A stretch of DNA of 64,000 nt, from contig JANBQC010000004.1 of the NCBI GenBank assembly GCA_027576995.1, forward strand, positions 111,843-175,842. Reading direction: 5' to 3'. The translations under genes and the position numbers were made by a program. Shown here one piece after another: positions 22,669 through 33,552 of this stretch. Under the pieces are notes generated by a model that was given only the letters and a program-made list of their open reading frames with translations, did not search any database and was not told where the DNA came from. How positions within the stretch are numbered: the stretch's first letter is position 1; the number at the start of each line of letters is the position of its first letter. Origin of the DNA: Dimargaris cristalligena (taxonomy: Eukaryota > Kickxellomycota > Dimargaritomycetes > Dimargaritales > Dimargaritaceae).

Positions 22669-22808
22669 ATGGATGAAATTCAAACCAGCTGTATAAGGTT
22701 TTACATAATATGTGTATGGGCAAATATATGTGAGAATAGCTTTTAGCCAGTAATATTTGCCTCATCCAATGGATTTTTCGTTATACAGCCTGAATGAACT
22801 TCTCCCAT
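22669..22808 (+). mobile_element. Copy E of the ~140-bp inverted-repeat element family
   Basis: Begins ATGGATGAAATTCAAACCAG and ends CTGAATGAACTTCTCCCAT. Its closest relative here is copy B, including the internal block ATGGATTTTTCGTTATACAG near the right end. Confidence 0.85.
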
Positions 22809-25427
22809 ATATAGGTAGTCTTGGCATTTTGCAAATGGGGGGGGGGATCCAGCCTGGCTTTAGTACTATATCCTTGGGTAGTCCGTTTGGTGAGACGACG
22901 TATGTACTATTTAAATCTGTGTCTTCTCATCTACTTTCCCTGTGTCCATAATACGGAGATTCCCATCCCAATTGGCGGACCTGTCGCTTTAAAATATGGC
23001 CCAGGCCCGTTGCTTAGTGGACGACAATCTTGGAATGGGGGGGATAATTGGAGCTGGGAAAGGTCTACCCCCGATGGATGATGGTTCTTGGAAGAACGCT
23101 AACACCGTCACCAATTCGACAATTCTTATCCAAAACCACCCACATACTCCCCCCACACAGATTGTCTTAATATTGACTAATCCAATGGATAAGCGGTATA
23201 TATACAGTGCAGTTATGTAGTAACACGAGAGGGTGCTACCAACAATGGCCCAGATACTTGGCACTGTCTTGGCATTTTTCACTGGGAAAGGAACACCCGC
23301 CCATAGCCACCCCTCCACTCCTCTACGGAATGACCCAAAGTGTGCGTAGAGGGGGATGTGGTTAACATCCTATACTGGATCTATATGGATGGAGGGGATG
23401 GTGTCCCAGAAAAGCCGATTAGAACATAACCATATAGTACGCGGCATGGTCACTGGCTGACGCCGACACCAGTAGTGAACGTGAAGGCGTAAGAAATAAA
23501 TGAAAGCCGCGGAATTCTATACTAATTGGCGACTTTGTATCCCACCCAATCCAATACCAGCTAATCAGGGCCGGGTGGAAGGTCCCCAAAGAACTAGAAA
23601 AGCGACGGGGCTGATGCGGGGGGGGGATCCAGAAGGATATTGGGCCAACTCACGTGGTCCATCACCAGAGGGTTTTAAGAGGGTGCGCGGGTGTAGGACG
23701 GGGGCAAAATACCGATGGACCCCTCCCTCCCTCCTGGCTAAAGCAGCTTAAAGGGGTGGTGGAGCCATTGGTATTCAAGAAACACTGAGGAGCTTCCGAT
23801 AATAACAGAATAAACGACTGTATGGAATCCGCCCATTCAAGAGGGCAGGTCAAGGCGTCGTCTCACCACATGCCCAACCAAGGTAACCAGGCTAATTCAA
23901 GGTAGAACCCATCGCTCCCTGTTGGGCGACGGTTACAGGTGGAAGGGGACAGTCGAACGGATGATAGAGCCAAGGTGCAGTTCGTCTTGGGTGAGTAGTA
24001 GTATAATATACAGCAAAATGGCGTACGAGCCACACCAGTCGCTGGCGGGCATGGCCAACACCAGAGTCCCGTCGCGCCGCACCATCACTATGCACCCAAG
24101 AAACGGGGATACCTCTTCCCTTCATTGCCCAGTTTTAGAGAGCGACTGGGGAGAGAGATAATGTACACCAGGAAAAATCCCGTCGTTACCCGCCAAGGTC
24201 CCGGTTTCAACCTCCTTATGCCAGTCCAGTCCCCCCCCCTCACTGGCATCTTTTATAAGTTGCACATATCCCCCCCTCCAACCCTACTCTTATCTGCCAC
24301 CTGGTGCTATTTTACATATTTCTCCCCGACGACACCCTGCTTACGTGTGGCGATTACTTTAACTTCTTACTCGATCATTTATCTTCCTTCTAAGCCCGGT
24401 TCTCTAGTCTAAACCCAATCGGCCATTGTCGATACTACTGCTGATTTTGTCTCGGCTACGCCTTCTTCCATCTTACCCTGTGTTTCTCACCGAAACCTCT
24501 GGCCAAACCCGCCCGCACCTAATCAAACAGACATACACACCCACACGTATACATATACATACACATACACCCCAGGGTGCCTCGCATTCGTGCCACTACT
24601 CTCCAAAACGACGAACCCTGCCAATCCCACATTTCGGCGTAGCGCTTGGTCTCCCCATCTCCAGCACCTGCATATACCCACAGCCATTTTTGTTTACTGC
24701 TGTTGGTGACCCTTCCGTCCCCACGTTCTTTCAAAGTCCCCTGTGTGTGTTGTCTATATGCGCATACAGAGAAGACGAGGCCCCCGCCCTATAACAACGT
24801 CATTCATTAACAGCAAAGACCCCCCCTCTCTCCTCTCTCTCACTTTCTCTTCTCCGTTAAATTCTTACGCATTTAATTATTCCAGTTGGCAACCCTTTCA
24901 CTCGTCATTTCCAGAAATGCGTGCATCACAATAGACCACCGCATCTCTATTTTGTTATAGCAGTATTATTGTTGATATCATTTCTATTACATATATATAT
25001 CTCTCCCCCCGCGTTTTCTTTACACCATCCTGCTCGACCCTCCCAATCATTGCATTTGGCCCCCTCTCCCACTAACCCTCATTGCTTCATTATCCCGCCA
25101 CAGTCGGATCCCACCACTCACCACCACACCTCAGCCTTGTACCAACCACCTCCTCTGGTTCTCCTCCTCCTCCACCACTTACTTCTGTTACCGTTACTTA
25201 TATATTTTTTTCTTGCTTTTAGGTTCATTTAGGTCGTCTACACTTTGCTTCTGTAGTTTTTTGTGTCGTTTTTGTGTCGTGTCGTTTCTGTTGTTAACCC
25301 TTTTCTATACCTCTCACTTTCGCAACCACATAACCGTCCAACGGACACCTGGTCAACCCAAAGTAGCCTTTTCCTTCTTGAATCTCTACCATTCCCATTC
25401 CCACTATATACATACCTCTGGTTCATC

Positions 25428-27256
25428 ATGCGATTCCGCGTCCGGTTAACGGGTCCTTCGACCCTCCTCCGTTCTGCTCTCGTTGTGTTTTGTTGTATTC
25501 TAACGTGTAGTTCCCGATATCCAACTCCTTCAAGGTACGTGTGCTCCTTCTTCCCTGCCTATGAATCTACTGCCCTTGAGGCGGTGGGCGTGGCGCCCTA
25601 TTCTACCCTTGAAGGGAGTATGCGTCTGTGGCGCCGCCCTTTGTATTGGCTGGACGCTGTCTTTGTTTCCCCAGCCTGCTACCGTTTATACCCCTGTCCC
25701 CAGAGTCGACTACTGCCTTTGAGCCCCCTCTCCCTTTACCTCGAAGCCATCCGCCTGACCCTATCACCGCTGCTGTCCGATGGTGACAGCCCCCGCCGCC
25801 CTCTCACTGTGACAAGCCCGTGTCTTCCGATGGCTTCCGGGTCTGTGCGCGGGTTGGGGGGGACGAATTAGTGGTCCTCAACGGGTCTGGGCTTGGCATT
25901 GCCAATAAGGTTACCCATGGGCAATGTTGTTGTTTCATAGGTGGTGCTGGGTGTTAGAAAAACGACTGTCCGTATTCACCGTCTACTTCCTTACACCAAC
26001 TCCCTCAGATGGTTTGGTCGGATTAGGCGAGGAATTTCGGATAGCCCCCTTTCCCTACTCCTATCATACAGGGATAACCGATCTATTGATGTTTACATGT
26101 TGGCCAACGACCGCCACAAATCGTCTCTGCAACTACCATTTTTTAACCTATGCTGTGTACCTTCTTCTTCTCTATACAATGTTGCTTTCCCTGTTGTGTT
26201 ACCTAGCTCGTCTTACCACGGTGCTCCCGAGTGCTATTTCTCTCAAATCCCTGACCATAACAGTGCCACACCTACCCCCAGTTTCTCCAAATCCTCCGAC
26301 ACCCATACCATCCCATTTCTACAGCCTGACAGCCCACTATTAGGTAATTTCGCTTGTTTGTTTTTAGCCCTTGGCCTATTCCTCCTTCCATTAGTGTTCA
26401 AGCATGGTTTTGGTGTCTTTTGGTAGTTCGAGTCCTGCATAACTATTATCAAAACAACCCCACTCTAATCACCCACCCCCGTGACCTCTGTATATCTTGT
26501 CTTTTTCAAAAATTGCTGAGTTTAGACCTTATCGATGACTATAGTACGTTTCTCGTGTGGAATACTAACGGGTCGATGGTTGCGCCTCACATGGCCTCCC
26601 CATCCTTTGGCGGCTGCGCCCACCTGATAAGCCCCAAAGGGGATGAAGGTCGTACTGCACACTTTCGCTGCAGTGCCTCCATGATGCAACGGTCTATCCG
26701 CCGACAGGTTTATTCCACACTAAATCACTGGCTCAGTCTCGCAGAAGTCGTTGCCTCCCCCAGTAGCCCTTCCCATCCTCGTAACCTGGACATGTCGCTA
26801 TCCACGGCTGCTCTAATGCCCCTGTCTACCAATAATGGTGCCGCTGACACCAAAAAGGCCATGGCACTAGCAGCTGTGGGCCCCATGTCAACCACCACCA
26901 CTGTCACACTGACAACTGAGCCCAACGACAGTACAGTCCAATCGTCCACCCCATTGGGCGGTGGTAAGCCGGCCGCTTCTGGTCTCATGAGTACACTCCT
27001 CTCAGTGGGGGACTATTCATCCACCATCCACTCCAGTTTAGCTTCTATTTTTCCGGATGTTCCCCCTGCTGGCCCACAAAATGGCAGTCGCGCTTCCCAA
27101 CGCTCCCGACGTAAACAGCGGAGCCAAGGCGGAGGTGATCATCCGCTGACTTTTGATGGCCGGACAGTAATCATTTGTCAAATCGCGTTGGTTTTCTTGG
27201 TCCACCTTGCCATGGAGCACTTTTCTTACACTTTTGAAAAGATCAGTGCGCCCTAA
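25428..27256 (+). other. Candidate multi-exon membrane protein gene, structure unresolved
   Basis: An ATG at 25428 opens a good signal peptide (MRFRVRLTGPSTLLRSALVV, then FCCILTCSS) that ends at a consensus donor GTACGTG at 25535. Downstream there is a Cys-rich stretch in one frame (25802-25950, with GQCCCF). Hydrophobic helices follow in others: FLTYAVYLLLLYTMLLSLLC near 26140-26205, NFACLFLALGLFLLPLVF near 26346-26400, and VIICQIALVFLVHLAMEHF near 27170-27225. The last frame is open from 26354 to the stop at 27256 and includes about 150 Ser/Thr-rich residues. Signal peptide, Cys-rich ectodomain and scattered membrane helices would suit a receptor, perhaps of seven-helix type. I could not find a splice pattern joining all pieces in frame, so this is a lead, not an annotation. 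Confidence 0.3.
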
Positions 27257-27986
27257 TACGGACATGCCCCCTCCCTGTGATGCCCGCCCGTCATAACCTA
27301 GCAAAGCTGGCTGGTGGTTATATCCGCCAAGCAAATCTTTCTATTCCAACCTTAAGCATATCCCGCCCATCCTTCTGTCCAGTTACTTGAGCATGTCACC
27401 ATAAACTGCTCACCAAGGCAGGGGGAGGCTATTGATGGGGGGGGAGGGGTTTAAGCACCCCATTTCTAAACCATATAATTATTTGTTACATCCTCTGTGC
27501 CTAATTGTTTGTGCCCTGAATCACATTTTTCCCCTTTCGCTCCCCACCTAATATTTCCTCGCCCTTTCACCATCTATCCCTGCATGTTGCCAGTTTGACC
27601 TTCATTATTTTTACATTTTGTTCACTGAGCTGTATTCACTATTCCCGATTCGCCCAATGGACCATTTCTCCACCATTCATCTTGTGAATTCCTATTCAAA
27701 TCAAGTGGATACTAACGCCATATTGAAATTGTTCCTCATTTAGGGCTTCTTTGAATCTTCTCCACCCTCACTCACTTCTATCTGACCCCACATTCCCCAT
27801 CCCGCAGAATCACACACCTATGCTCTCATCACTTTAACCGTCACTGAATTTTTTTGTATATAAAGACCGCCCCGTTAAACCACGGGAGGTAGTTGCTGCG
27901 TTTTAATCCCACAAAATACACCCGCTTGACCCATATACCAGTGATCAATTATAACTTTCCGCCGAGGTATTCTTAGAAGAGTTGAA
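27257..27986. other. Convergent intergenic region
   Basis: About 730 bases between the candidate membrane-protein gene and the stop of the methyltransferase gene. Nothing recognised. Confidence 0.5.
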
Positions 27987-29785
27987 TTAGCCTAATAGAG
28001 AAAGATCGACCTGCCACTGTTGAAGCCGATAGGACGAGGCAGCATCATCATAGCCTGGATTAGGTAAATCGCGACTGGCCACACAAATCAGGCCTTGGGA
28101 TTCCATTTCAGCGACCCATGTAGTCATTTCGACGGAATGCGTATGGCGTAAAGGGGTTATCAAGTAGAATGATTTGTTGGGTAATGTCGATTGATGACTT
28201 AATGGGGGCGATAGTGTCGGTGACGAAAATAACAAATAGGCCAAGAGGCGTGGGAGCCATTTGGCGTGATCCATTTCGTAAACGACGTCAGCTGCTACGA
28301 TGGTATCGAATGATGGAAGACGGTCCCACAGACCGGTCGAGCATTGTAGGGGCTGTTGGTAATGGCGATGATCAGCGGTTGCCCGATTAAAATCAGCTAG
28401 CCAGCTCCAGTCCAAGCACGCACCGACTGCACCACAGTCGGTAAGATGGTTAAGTCGGATATTGTGGGCCAGGTTGTTGACAATGGCCGGGTGGTAGTCG
28501 GTTAAATAGACGGCCCGGGCGCCCAGGAGACCGCAGGTAATACCCACCAGACCCGTTCCCGATCCCAGTTCGAGTACTGATCGATCACGGACCGGAATAT
28601 CCCCCCGGACAATCGATCTACGCCACAATAAGGTTCCAAAGATTCATAAATACATATATATAGCAATTTAGCGAAGGGAGGGGAGAAGGGGAATCGGTTG
28701 GTGAATGGATGGGGACGGCCCAAACGTGTGAATATAATGGATAATAGCAGCTGGTGGACCTCTTCGGTTACCGTAAGTGGTGAAGTATGTCCACCGGCTC
28801 AGCTTAAAACCAATGTGAACCCAGACGCTGACTTACTCGGACAACCCGAATGCCGACCCCCATGTTTTATACCCCAGGTCGACTTCAACGAAGGAGGGCT
28901 CTTGAATATGGATACGGAATTGACCCACGGTGAATGTTTTGGTCACTGGCCCGGATGCTAAAGGGACATTACACGTGGGGGGGGGTATGGGTATCACAAA
29001 TTGTATTCGGGCGGTATTAGCAATTGCTCCGCTTGGCCAGTTCGAACATAATCACGGGAGACAGCGGGATTCAGGCGGAAAATAAGAAGAGGGAGAGGAG
29101 GGGAAGTACACGGGTCATACCTGCCTATCCTTAGTGATGTACATTTTCAATGCCCAAGCTTTCCGTACATGGCAGAAAATTATTTCTTACCTGTTTTACC
29201 GCACATATTGGCTATGGCGGCCGCGGCCTGCTCGACTCCTTGGGTAAGCTGATCCCGCCAGGCAATGCGCTCTAGTTCTATTCTATTACCGTCCCCTTCG
29301 CCGTAATCATCCGTTTCCTTCAAAGTAGGAAGTGGCGGCATTATTTCAGTCCCATCTCCCTGTGGTTGGGCGTCTAGCTCGGCTAAGATGTCCGTGCCCC
29401 GGCCCGCCACTTTGGTTAACCAGGGGACCCAACAGGCCAGCAGCGGTGGTGGTGGTGAACTATCGTCCGGCGGGGCTGGGGAACCGGGCACGGGGGAATG
29501 GATTAAACTTAGCGTGGCCTGTTGGGCTACATGTCGAACTAGGGCCAGCGCGACTGCGAGGACTAGTGGACGACTGAAGTAGTCGGCACGGGTGGGCGGT
29601 ACCGTTGGTTTATTGAAGGTTGACGCATGGTCCGCGGTTGGCTGGGAGCCTTGGGACTCTTCGGGGTGCTCGGGTGAGGGCAGAGTCAAGTCATCGTAGG
29701 TCTCAATGGGTAACGGAGGGAAGGTATAGAGACGCTTGGGTAGGCCCCATGGATTGTCAGCCAGGGACTCGGTGGGTTGGGACAT
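27987..29785 (-). CDS. Protein-lysine N-methyltransferase, METTL21/EFM2-like (Methyltransf_16)
   Basis: Rebuilt from three exons: 29785..29191, 28957..28837 and 28617..27987. They total 1347 nt, or 448 residues. Intron 1 is 29190..28958 (donor GTAAGA, acceptor CTTTAG). Intron 2 is 28836..28618 (donor GTAAGT, acceptor GCGTAG). Both phases match. Residues 1-198 are a family-variable N-terminal region. Exon 2 supplies FRIHIQEPSFVEVDLGYKTW plus GSAFGLSE, the strand-and-helix lead-in typical of this family. Exon 3 starts just before the SAM-binding motif VLELGSGTGLVGI (253-265), followed by the DYHP acidic loop and IVAADVVYE. Family members use S-adenosylmethionine to methylate lysines, often in translation factors such as eEF2 or eEF1A. 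The long N-terminal domain argues for the EFM2/FAM86-like branch. The substrate is not deducible. Confidence 0.85.
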
Positions 29786-30520
29786 GGTTAAAGGAAGACC
29801 AACTAAACATCGGGGTTTGGTTGAAGGAATGCAGGATTGAATTAGACAACGAGGTTACCTGGGCGAGAGAGTATTCTTCTGTGCATTTGCTTAGTGGGGA
29901 TCTGGGTTCGGGGCTGAATTTTTCACCCGAGGTTTTCTCGTCCCTTATTCCCCCCTATCCTTTGGCCTGAGGGAGTTAACAGCTGGGGAATGGGTTATAC
30001 ATAGGAGGTGGATTCTTGGGACTGCAGAAGGGCATAGTGGATTATGGGGGCGGACTATGTATGGATATCCACAACTTTGGGTGAAGAAAATATGGTGAGG
30101 GATAACAAGGGAGGAAAAGGCAATGTGGTACGGGTATGGTATCTGTGACTAGTAGTGATCCTCTCTCTCTATATTAAACACGTGGATCCAACATCCTAAT
30201 ACGGGAATGAGTGATATACGAACAACCCAACCCATTCTCTCTTTTATAATTATAATAACACAGCATCTCCGACCGCCATTTCCCCCAAACATATTGTACT
30301 ACCTACGCCTATCTTCCTCCATACACCCCCCTGAATAGTATATATCAGCACTATGGCCCCCACCATATAACAACCCAGCAGGGCCTTTTGAGCTGCGAGG
30401 GAGAGATACCTTGTGATATTAAATCAAGTACATATTTGGAATGTAATATTAACCCATTTAGTAGCGAACGTCTCACCTGCCTAACCCCCCCGCTAATGAT
30501 GGGCAAAGAATCGAATAATC

Positions 30521-30661
30521 ATGGGAAATCCACCCACGGGGTTTCGGTTTTGCCCATTGGCCTTGGAGCAGCTGTTGGAGGAACAGGAGGATTGTTACAG
30601 CGTCATTAGCCGTATTCCCGCCGCCGTTTCCAAATACATACGACGCCATCTCCACCTTTAG
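30521..30661 (+). CDS. Possible small protein or terminal exon, 46 codons
   Basis: ATG at 30521, stop TAG at 30659-30661. The translation is unusually protein-like for intergenic DNA: an acidic helix (ALEQLLEEQEDCYSVI) then a basic one (VSKYIRRHLHL). It could be a free-standing small protein or the last exon of a gene whose 5' part I did not find. No homology is recognised. Confidence 0.25.
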   Translation: MGNPPTGFRFCPLALEQLLEEQEDCYSVISRIPAAVSKYIRRHLHL

Positions 30662-30975
30662 GGGACTATGGCGCCCCCTGGTGGGTGGTCCAGTAGGGGA
30701 AAAGAATAGTGTCAGTGGAAAGGGCGGGTTGGTTTAAATGAGAATATGGGCCCAGCCCCATCTAATTATATATATATATATATGTGTGTGTGTTTGTGAC
30801 GTGCTGTTGTTGGGTGGTGAAATGGTATGGGGTCGGGAAATAAACGAGCTAAAAAGGGGTGGCATTTTTTCTGTTGAATGGGCCGATATGGCGTATGCTA
30901 GTTTAGTTGCTGCCTTATTTCTATATCGCCGTTTCAGGACTATACTGATCGACTTACCTGACTCCGTTTGGGCAA

Positions 30976-30999
30976 ATATATATATATATATATATATAT
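30976..30999. repeat. (TA)n microsatellite
   Basis: About 24 bases of alternating TA. Similar tracts lie at 88-104, 2963-2978, 11775-11795, 31399-31422, 34212-34229 and 58131-58152, mostly close to gene ends or inside introns. Confidence 0.85.
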
Positions 31000-31566
31000 G
31001 TTGAAGAAGGAGAAGGGTTGGGGTTCCCATCGACGACGTGATACGGATGCCCCTTTTGGCTCGCCTGGAACCTTGGCGGGGAGGTTGGGGAGGTGCTTGC
31101 TTTCTTGCATTGGCTTGCCTCTTCCCTTCTAAAACACCACCATACAGATCCCAGCCGTACATATAACACACCCACGACTGCCGCCGGATCCTTCCTTCGT
31201 GCCCTACTACTGCCTTGCTTGGTCTCCTCCTCCTCCTTTCCTATAACACCCTATTTCCCCTTCTTAGTATCGTCCCTCCATGTCAAAAGTGCACGTTGGT
31301 ATTTTCCTCCTCCTCCTGGCCTTTTAATTGCCTTTACTTCGTTTTAATACTTAGAAACCTCCGCAAGATATACCCGCACCCAAATAACCGCTTTTCTTAT
31401 ATATATATATATATATATATATTTTCATCGCCCTTCACCCACTGGTTCTGTGACCTCAAGCTGTATTTCCCCTGGTCAAACGTATAAGCTACCCCTTACA
31501 CTCCCCCTCACCTTTCCTAGTCTAGCCTGGCCTAGACTCCCTGTCCACCACTTGACCCATTCGCAC

Positions 31567-33552
31567 ATGGCCTCCAACCCGATAACCAGCGGTGGCATTG
31601 TGCCCATCGACATGGACCTCCTCGTCCGCAAAGTGTCCACCCTGAGTCCCCCCAGCACAGACTCCCAGTCCACCACCTCCTCTTCGGAGACGCCCCGTAC
31701 CACCCGAGTTCGGTTCGACACTACCCCGCCCCGGGTCTTCGGCGGGTCCGACCCTGACAACGACCTCGATACCCCTCCCGTAAACAACAATAACAACAAC
31801 AACAACGGAGATAAACTCGGCGAAGAGGGCGGCGTGGTTGGTCACCCGGGCGTCGATGACGGCGTCCATGATATCATCCATTTAGATGACGATGTCCAAG
31901 TTAAAGGGGGCGAAGTTTCGTTAAACATCATGGTGGCCCTGCTGGACCGGGCCGAGGAAATGCGGGAATTAGTCCGGACCAACGCCCCCTTCTTCCGCCA
32001 GATCCGCTCGATTCTCCAGGGCTACGACTATAATACCCTGGGCACCCCGCTCTCCCCCAGCCCCTTGTCCCCCCTCCGCGAAGTGATGGGCTTCGGGCCG
32101 GCCGAGGAGAGTGGCAGCCCCGGGGATGCCTACGATTCCTTCCGGGAAGTGCTGTTCACCCCGCGGGCGGAAATGCCCGACATGATCTGGATTGCTGAAT
32201 TAGGCCATTATCTACACCAAGTCCCCGCCATCTGGAGTAAATTCGAAGACATGGTGGGCTACGATCCTTGCATCTGGGAAACCCAGCAGCCACACAGTGT
32301 TCTCGATGCGGAAACTGGAAGCCGAAACCATCATTATGGTAATAATGCTGATGATGGCGATGATGACTATGATGAAGATGGTGATGATGATGATGATGAT
32401 GATGATGATGACGACGATGATGCCGGCCACGGCGCTCCCAATTTCGGGTGGAGATCGAGCACTAAAAACCCTCGTCAGCGGTCCCAAAGAACGGATTTCC
32501 ACCATGCGGATACCGCCTTCCCCAACGGCTGGTCGCTCGAATTACCCCCTGATTCACCTCCCCTGACCCAACTGTCTCCACCCACCTCCACGGGGCTAGC
32601 CGCCAGTCGCGGGGGATGTGCGCGTCCCATCCCTTCGCTTCACACCCCGCCTCCGCCGCTGCAATTTAATGGCAAGGGCCACCGACCGACCCTGGCTGAC
32701 TCCCCTCCCAATACCACGGAATCGGTCCATACCGACTTCAACACCAAACCACCTTCCTTCCGACGGGCCTCGGTACAGATGGGCGGGGACCATCCCGCCA
32801 TTGACGGGGGCGATGAAAAGTGGCGAGCGAGTCGGTATGATATCACTTCGGATTACTCTAATCGGGTGTCGTCACCCCCACCCTCCGCCTCCTCCACCAC
32901 CACTCCCTCGGGATCGGACGCCAAGTCCGAATTCATCATTTCCGGTGAGGCCAACGACGCCAGTCCGATGACGCCCCGCCGGCCGTCCCAGGGCAGCATC
33001 CCGCCCCTGCTGGCTGACTTGGTCGCCCTCCGAAATTATCCCGGGGCCATGGCCAACCTTCTCAATACCTACCAACCCTTCTTTGACGAACTGGGCCATC
33101 GACTGCGGTTGCAGTGCATGAAACATCCGCCTATGCCCAACCACTCAGCTCTCAGGGGCGATTATGGTCCCAGCCGATCCAGTGGACGAAGACCCTCGTC
33201 TACGGGCCGATCCCTGGCCAGCTCTTCGCATAATTCCATCAGCGTGGGTGGGATTAGTAGCAATAGTAATAGCAGTGGTCTGGGGGGAAATGCGATGCTT
33301 GTGGCAGAGGGTGGTGGTGATACGGAATGTGAGCAACTCTGCGAATCATCGGCCGATGCCCAGGTGGGCCAGCTGAAGCGGCTGCTCGTTAGTCCGCCGA
33401 ACGAAATACCCAATGGGCCCTACTACGAGTACATCAACGATACCATCGGGGCGTGGCCGGACCTGATGTCCCAGTTTGCCGATATGGTGAACTGTGAGCG
33501 GGAACGTCTGTGCTGGGACGGTTCGGCCACTGATCATCGCAGGGTTTACTGA
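31567..33552 (+). CDS. Low-complexity protein with duplicated two-part helical module
   Basis: A 661-residue intronless protein; the ATG at 31567 is the first in frame with coding character. Disordered Ser/Thr/Pro/Asn-rich linkers separate four short helical segments. Segment A (about 117-155) has LVRTNAPFFRQIRSIL. Segment B (about 201-234) has VPAIWSKFEDMVGYD then CIWE. A second A (about 478-517) has LLNTYQPFFDELGHRL. A second B (about 617-653) has WPDLMSQFADMVNCE then LCWD. The order A-B-A-B with shared PFF and P-x-[IL]-x-S-x-F-x-DMV signatures indicates an internal duplication. The B segments loosely resemble the second helix of Sin3-type paired amphipathic helix domains, which would suggest protein-protein contact, but this is weak. 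An acidic tract of about 20 Asp (near 258-288) is encoded by GAT/GAC repeats. Family unknown. Confidence 0.75.
   Translation: MASNPITSGGIVPIDMDLLVRKVSTLSPPSTDSQSTTSSSETPRTTRVRFDTTPPRVFGGSDPDNDLDTPPVNNNNNNNNGDKLGEEGGVVGHPGVDDGVHDIIHLDDDVQVKGGEVSLNIMVALLDRAEEMRELVRTNAPFFRQIRSILQGYDYNTLGTPLSPSPLSPLREVMGFGPAEESGSPGDAYDSFREVLFTPRAEMPDMIWIAELGHYLHQVPAIWSKFEDMVGYDPCIWETQQPHSVLDAETGSRNHHYGNNADDGDDDYDEDGDDDDDDDDDDDDDAGHGAPNFGWRSSTKNPRQRSQRTDFHHADTAFPNGWSLELPPDSPPLTQLSPPTSTGLAASRGGCARPIPSLHTPPPPLQFNGKGHRPTLADSPPNTTESVHTDFNTKPPSFRRASVQMGGDHPAIDGGDEKWRASRYDITSDYSNRVSSPPPSASSTTTPSGSDAKSEFIISGEANDASPMTPRRPSQGSIPPLLADLVALRNYPGAMANLLNTYQPFFDELGHRLRLQCMKHPPMPNHSALRGDYGPSRSSGRRPSSTGRSLASSSHNSISVGGISSNSNSSGLGGNAMLVAEGGGDTECEQLCESSADAQVGQLKRLLVSPPNEIPNGPYYEYINDTIGAWPDLMSQFADMVNCERERLCWDGSATDHRRVY

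Larger units (their letters stand above)
21916..25427. other. Intergenic, 3.5 kb, with two inverted-repeat elements
   Basis: Besides element copies D and E (listed separately) no gene is supported. From about 24200 to 25427 the plus strand is strongly pyrimidine-rich, as in the leaders of other genes here. Short open frames at 22989-23318 and 23500-24161 show no family resemblance. Confidence 0.5.
29786..31566. other. Divergent intergenic region, 1.8 kb
   Basis: Lies between the methyltransferase (minus) and the 31567 gene (plus). It has TA microsatellites at 30976-30999 and 31399-31422 and pyrimidine-rich sequence before 31567. One small protein-like frame (30521-30661) is listed separately. 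Confidence 0.5.

Noticed and set aside
25263..25871. 202-codon frame read as a single protein
   Set aside because: Starts at a non-ATG codon and reads through a consensus splice donor at 25535; only the part from 25428 to 25534 looks like a real exon.
30738..31175. Open frames made of Tyr-Ile repeats
   Set aside because: They are translations of (TA)n microsatellites.
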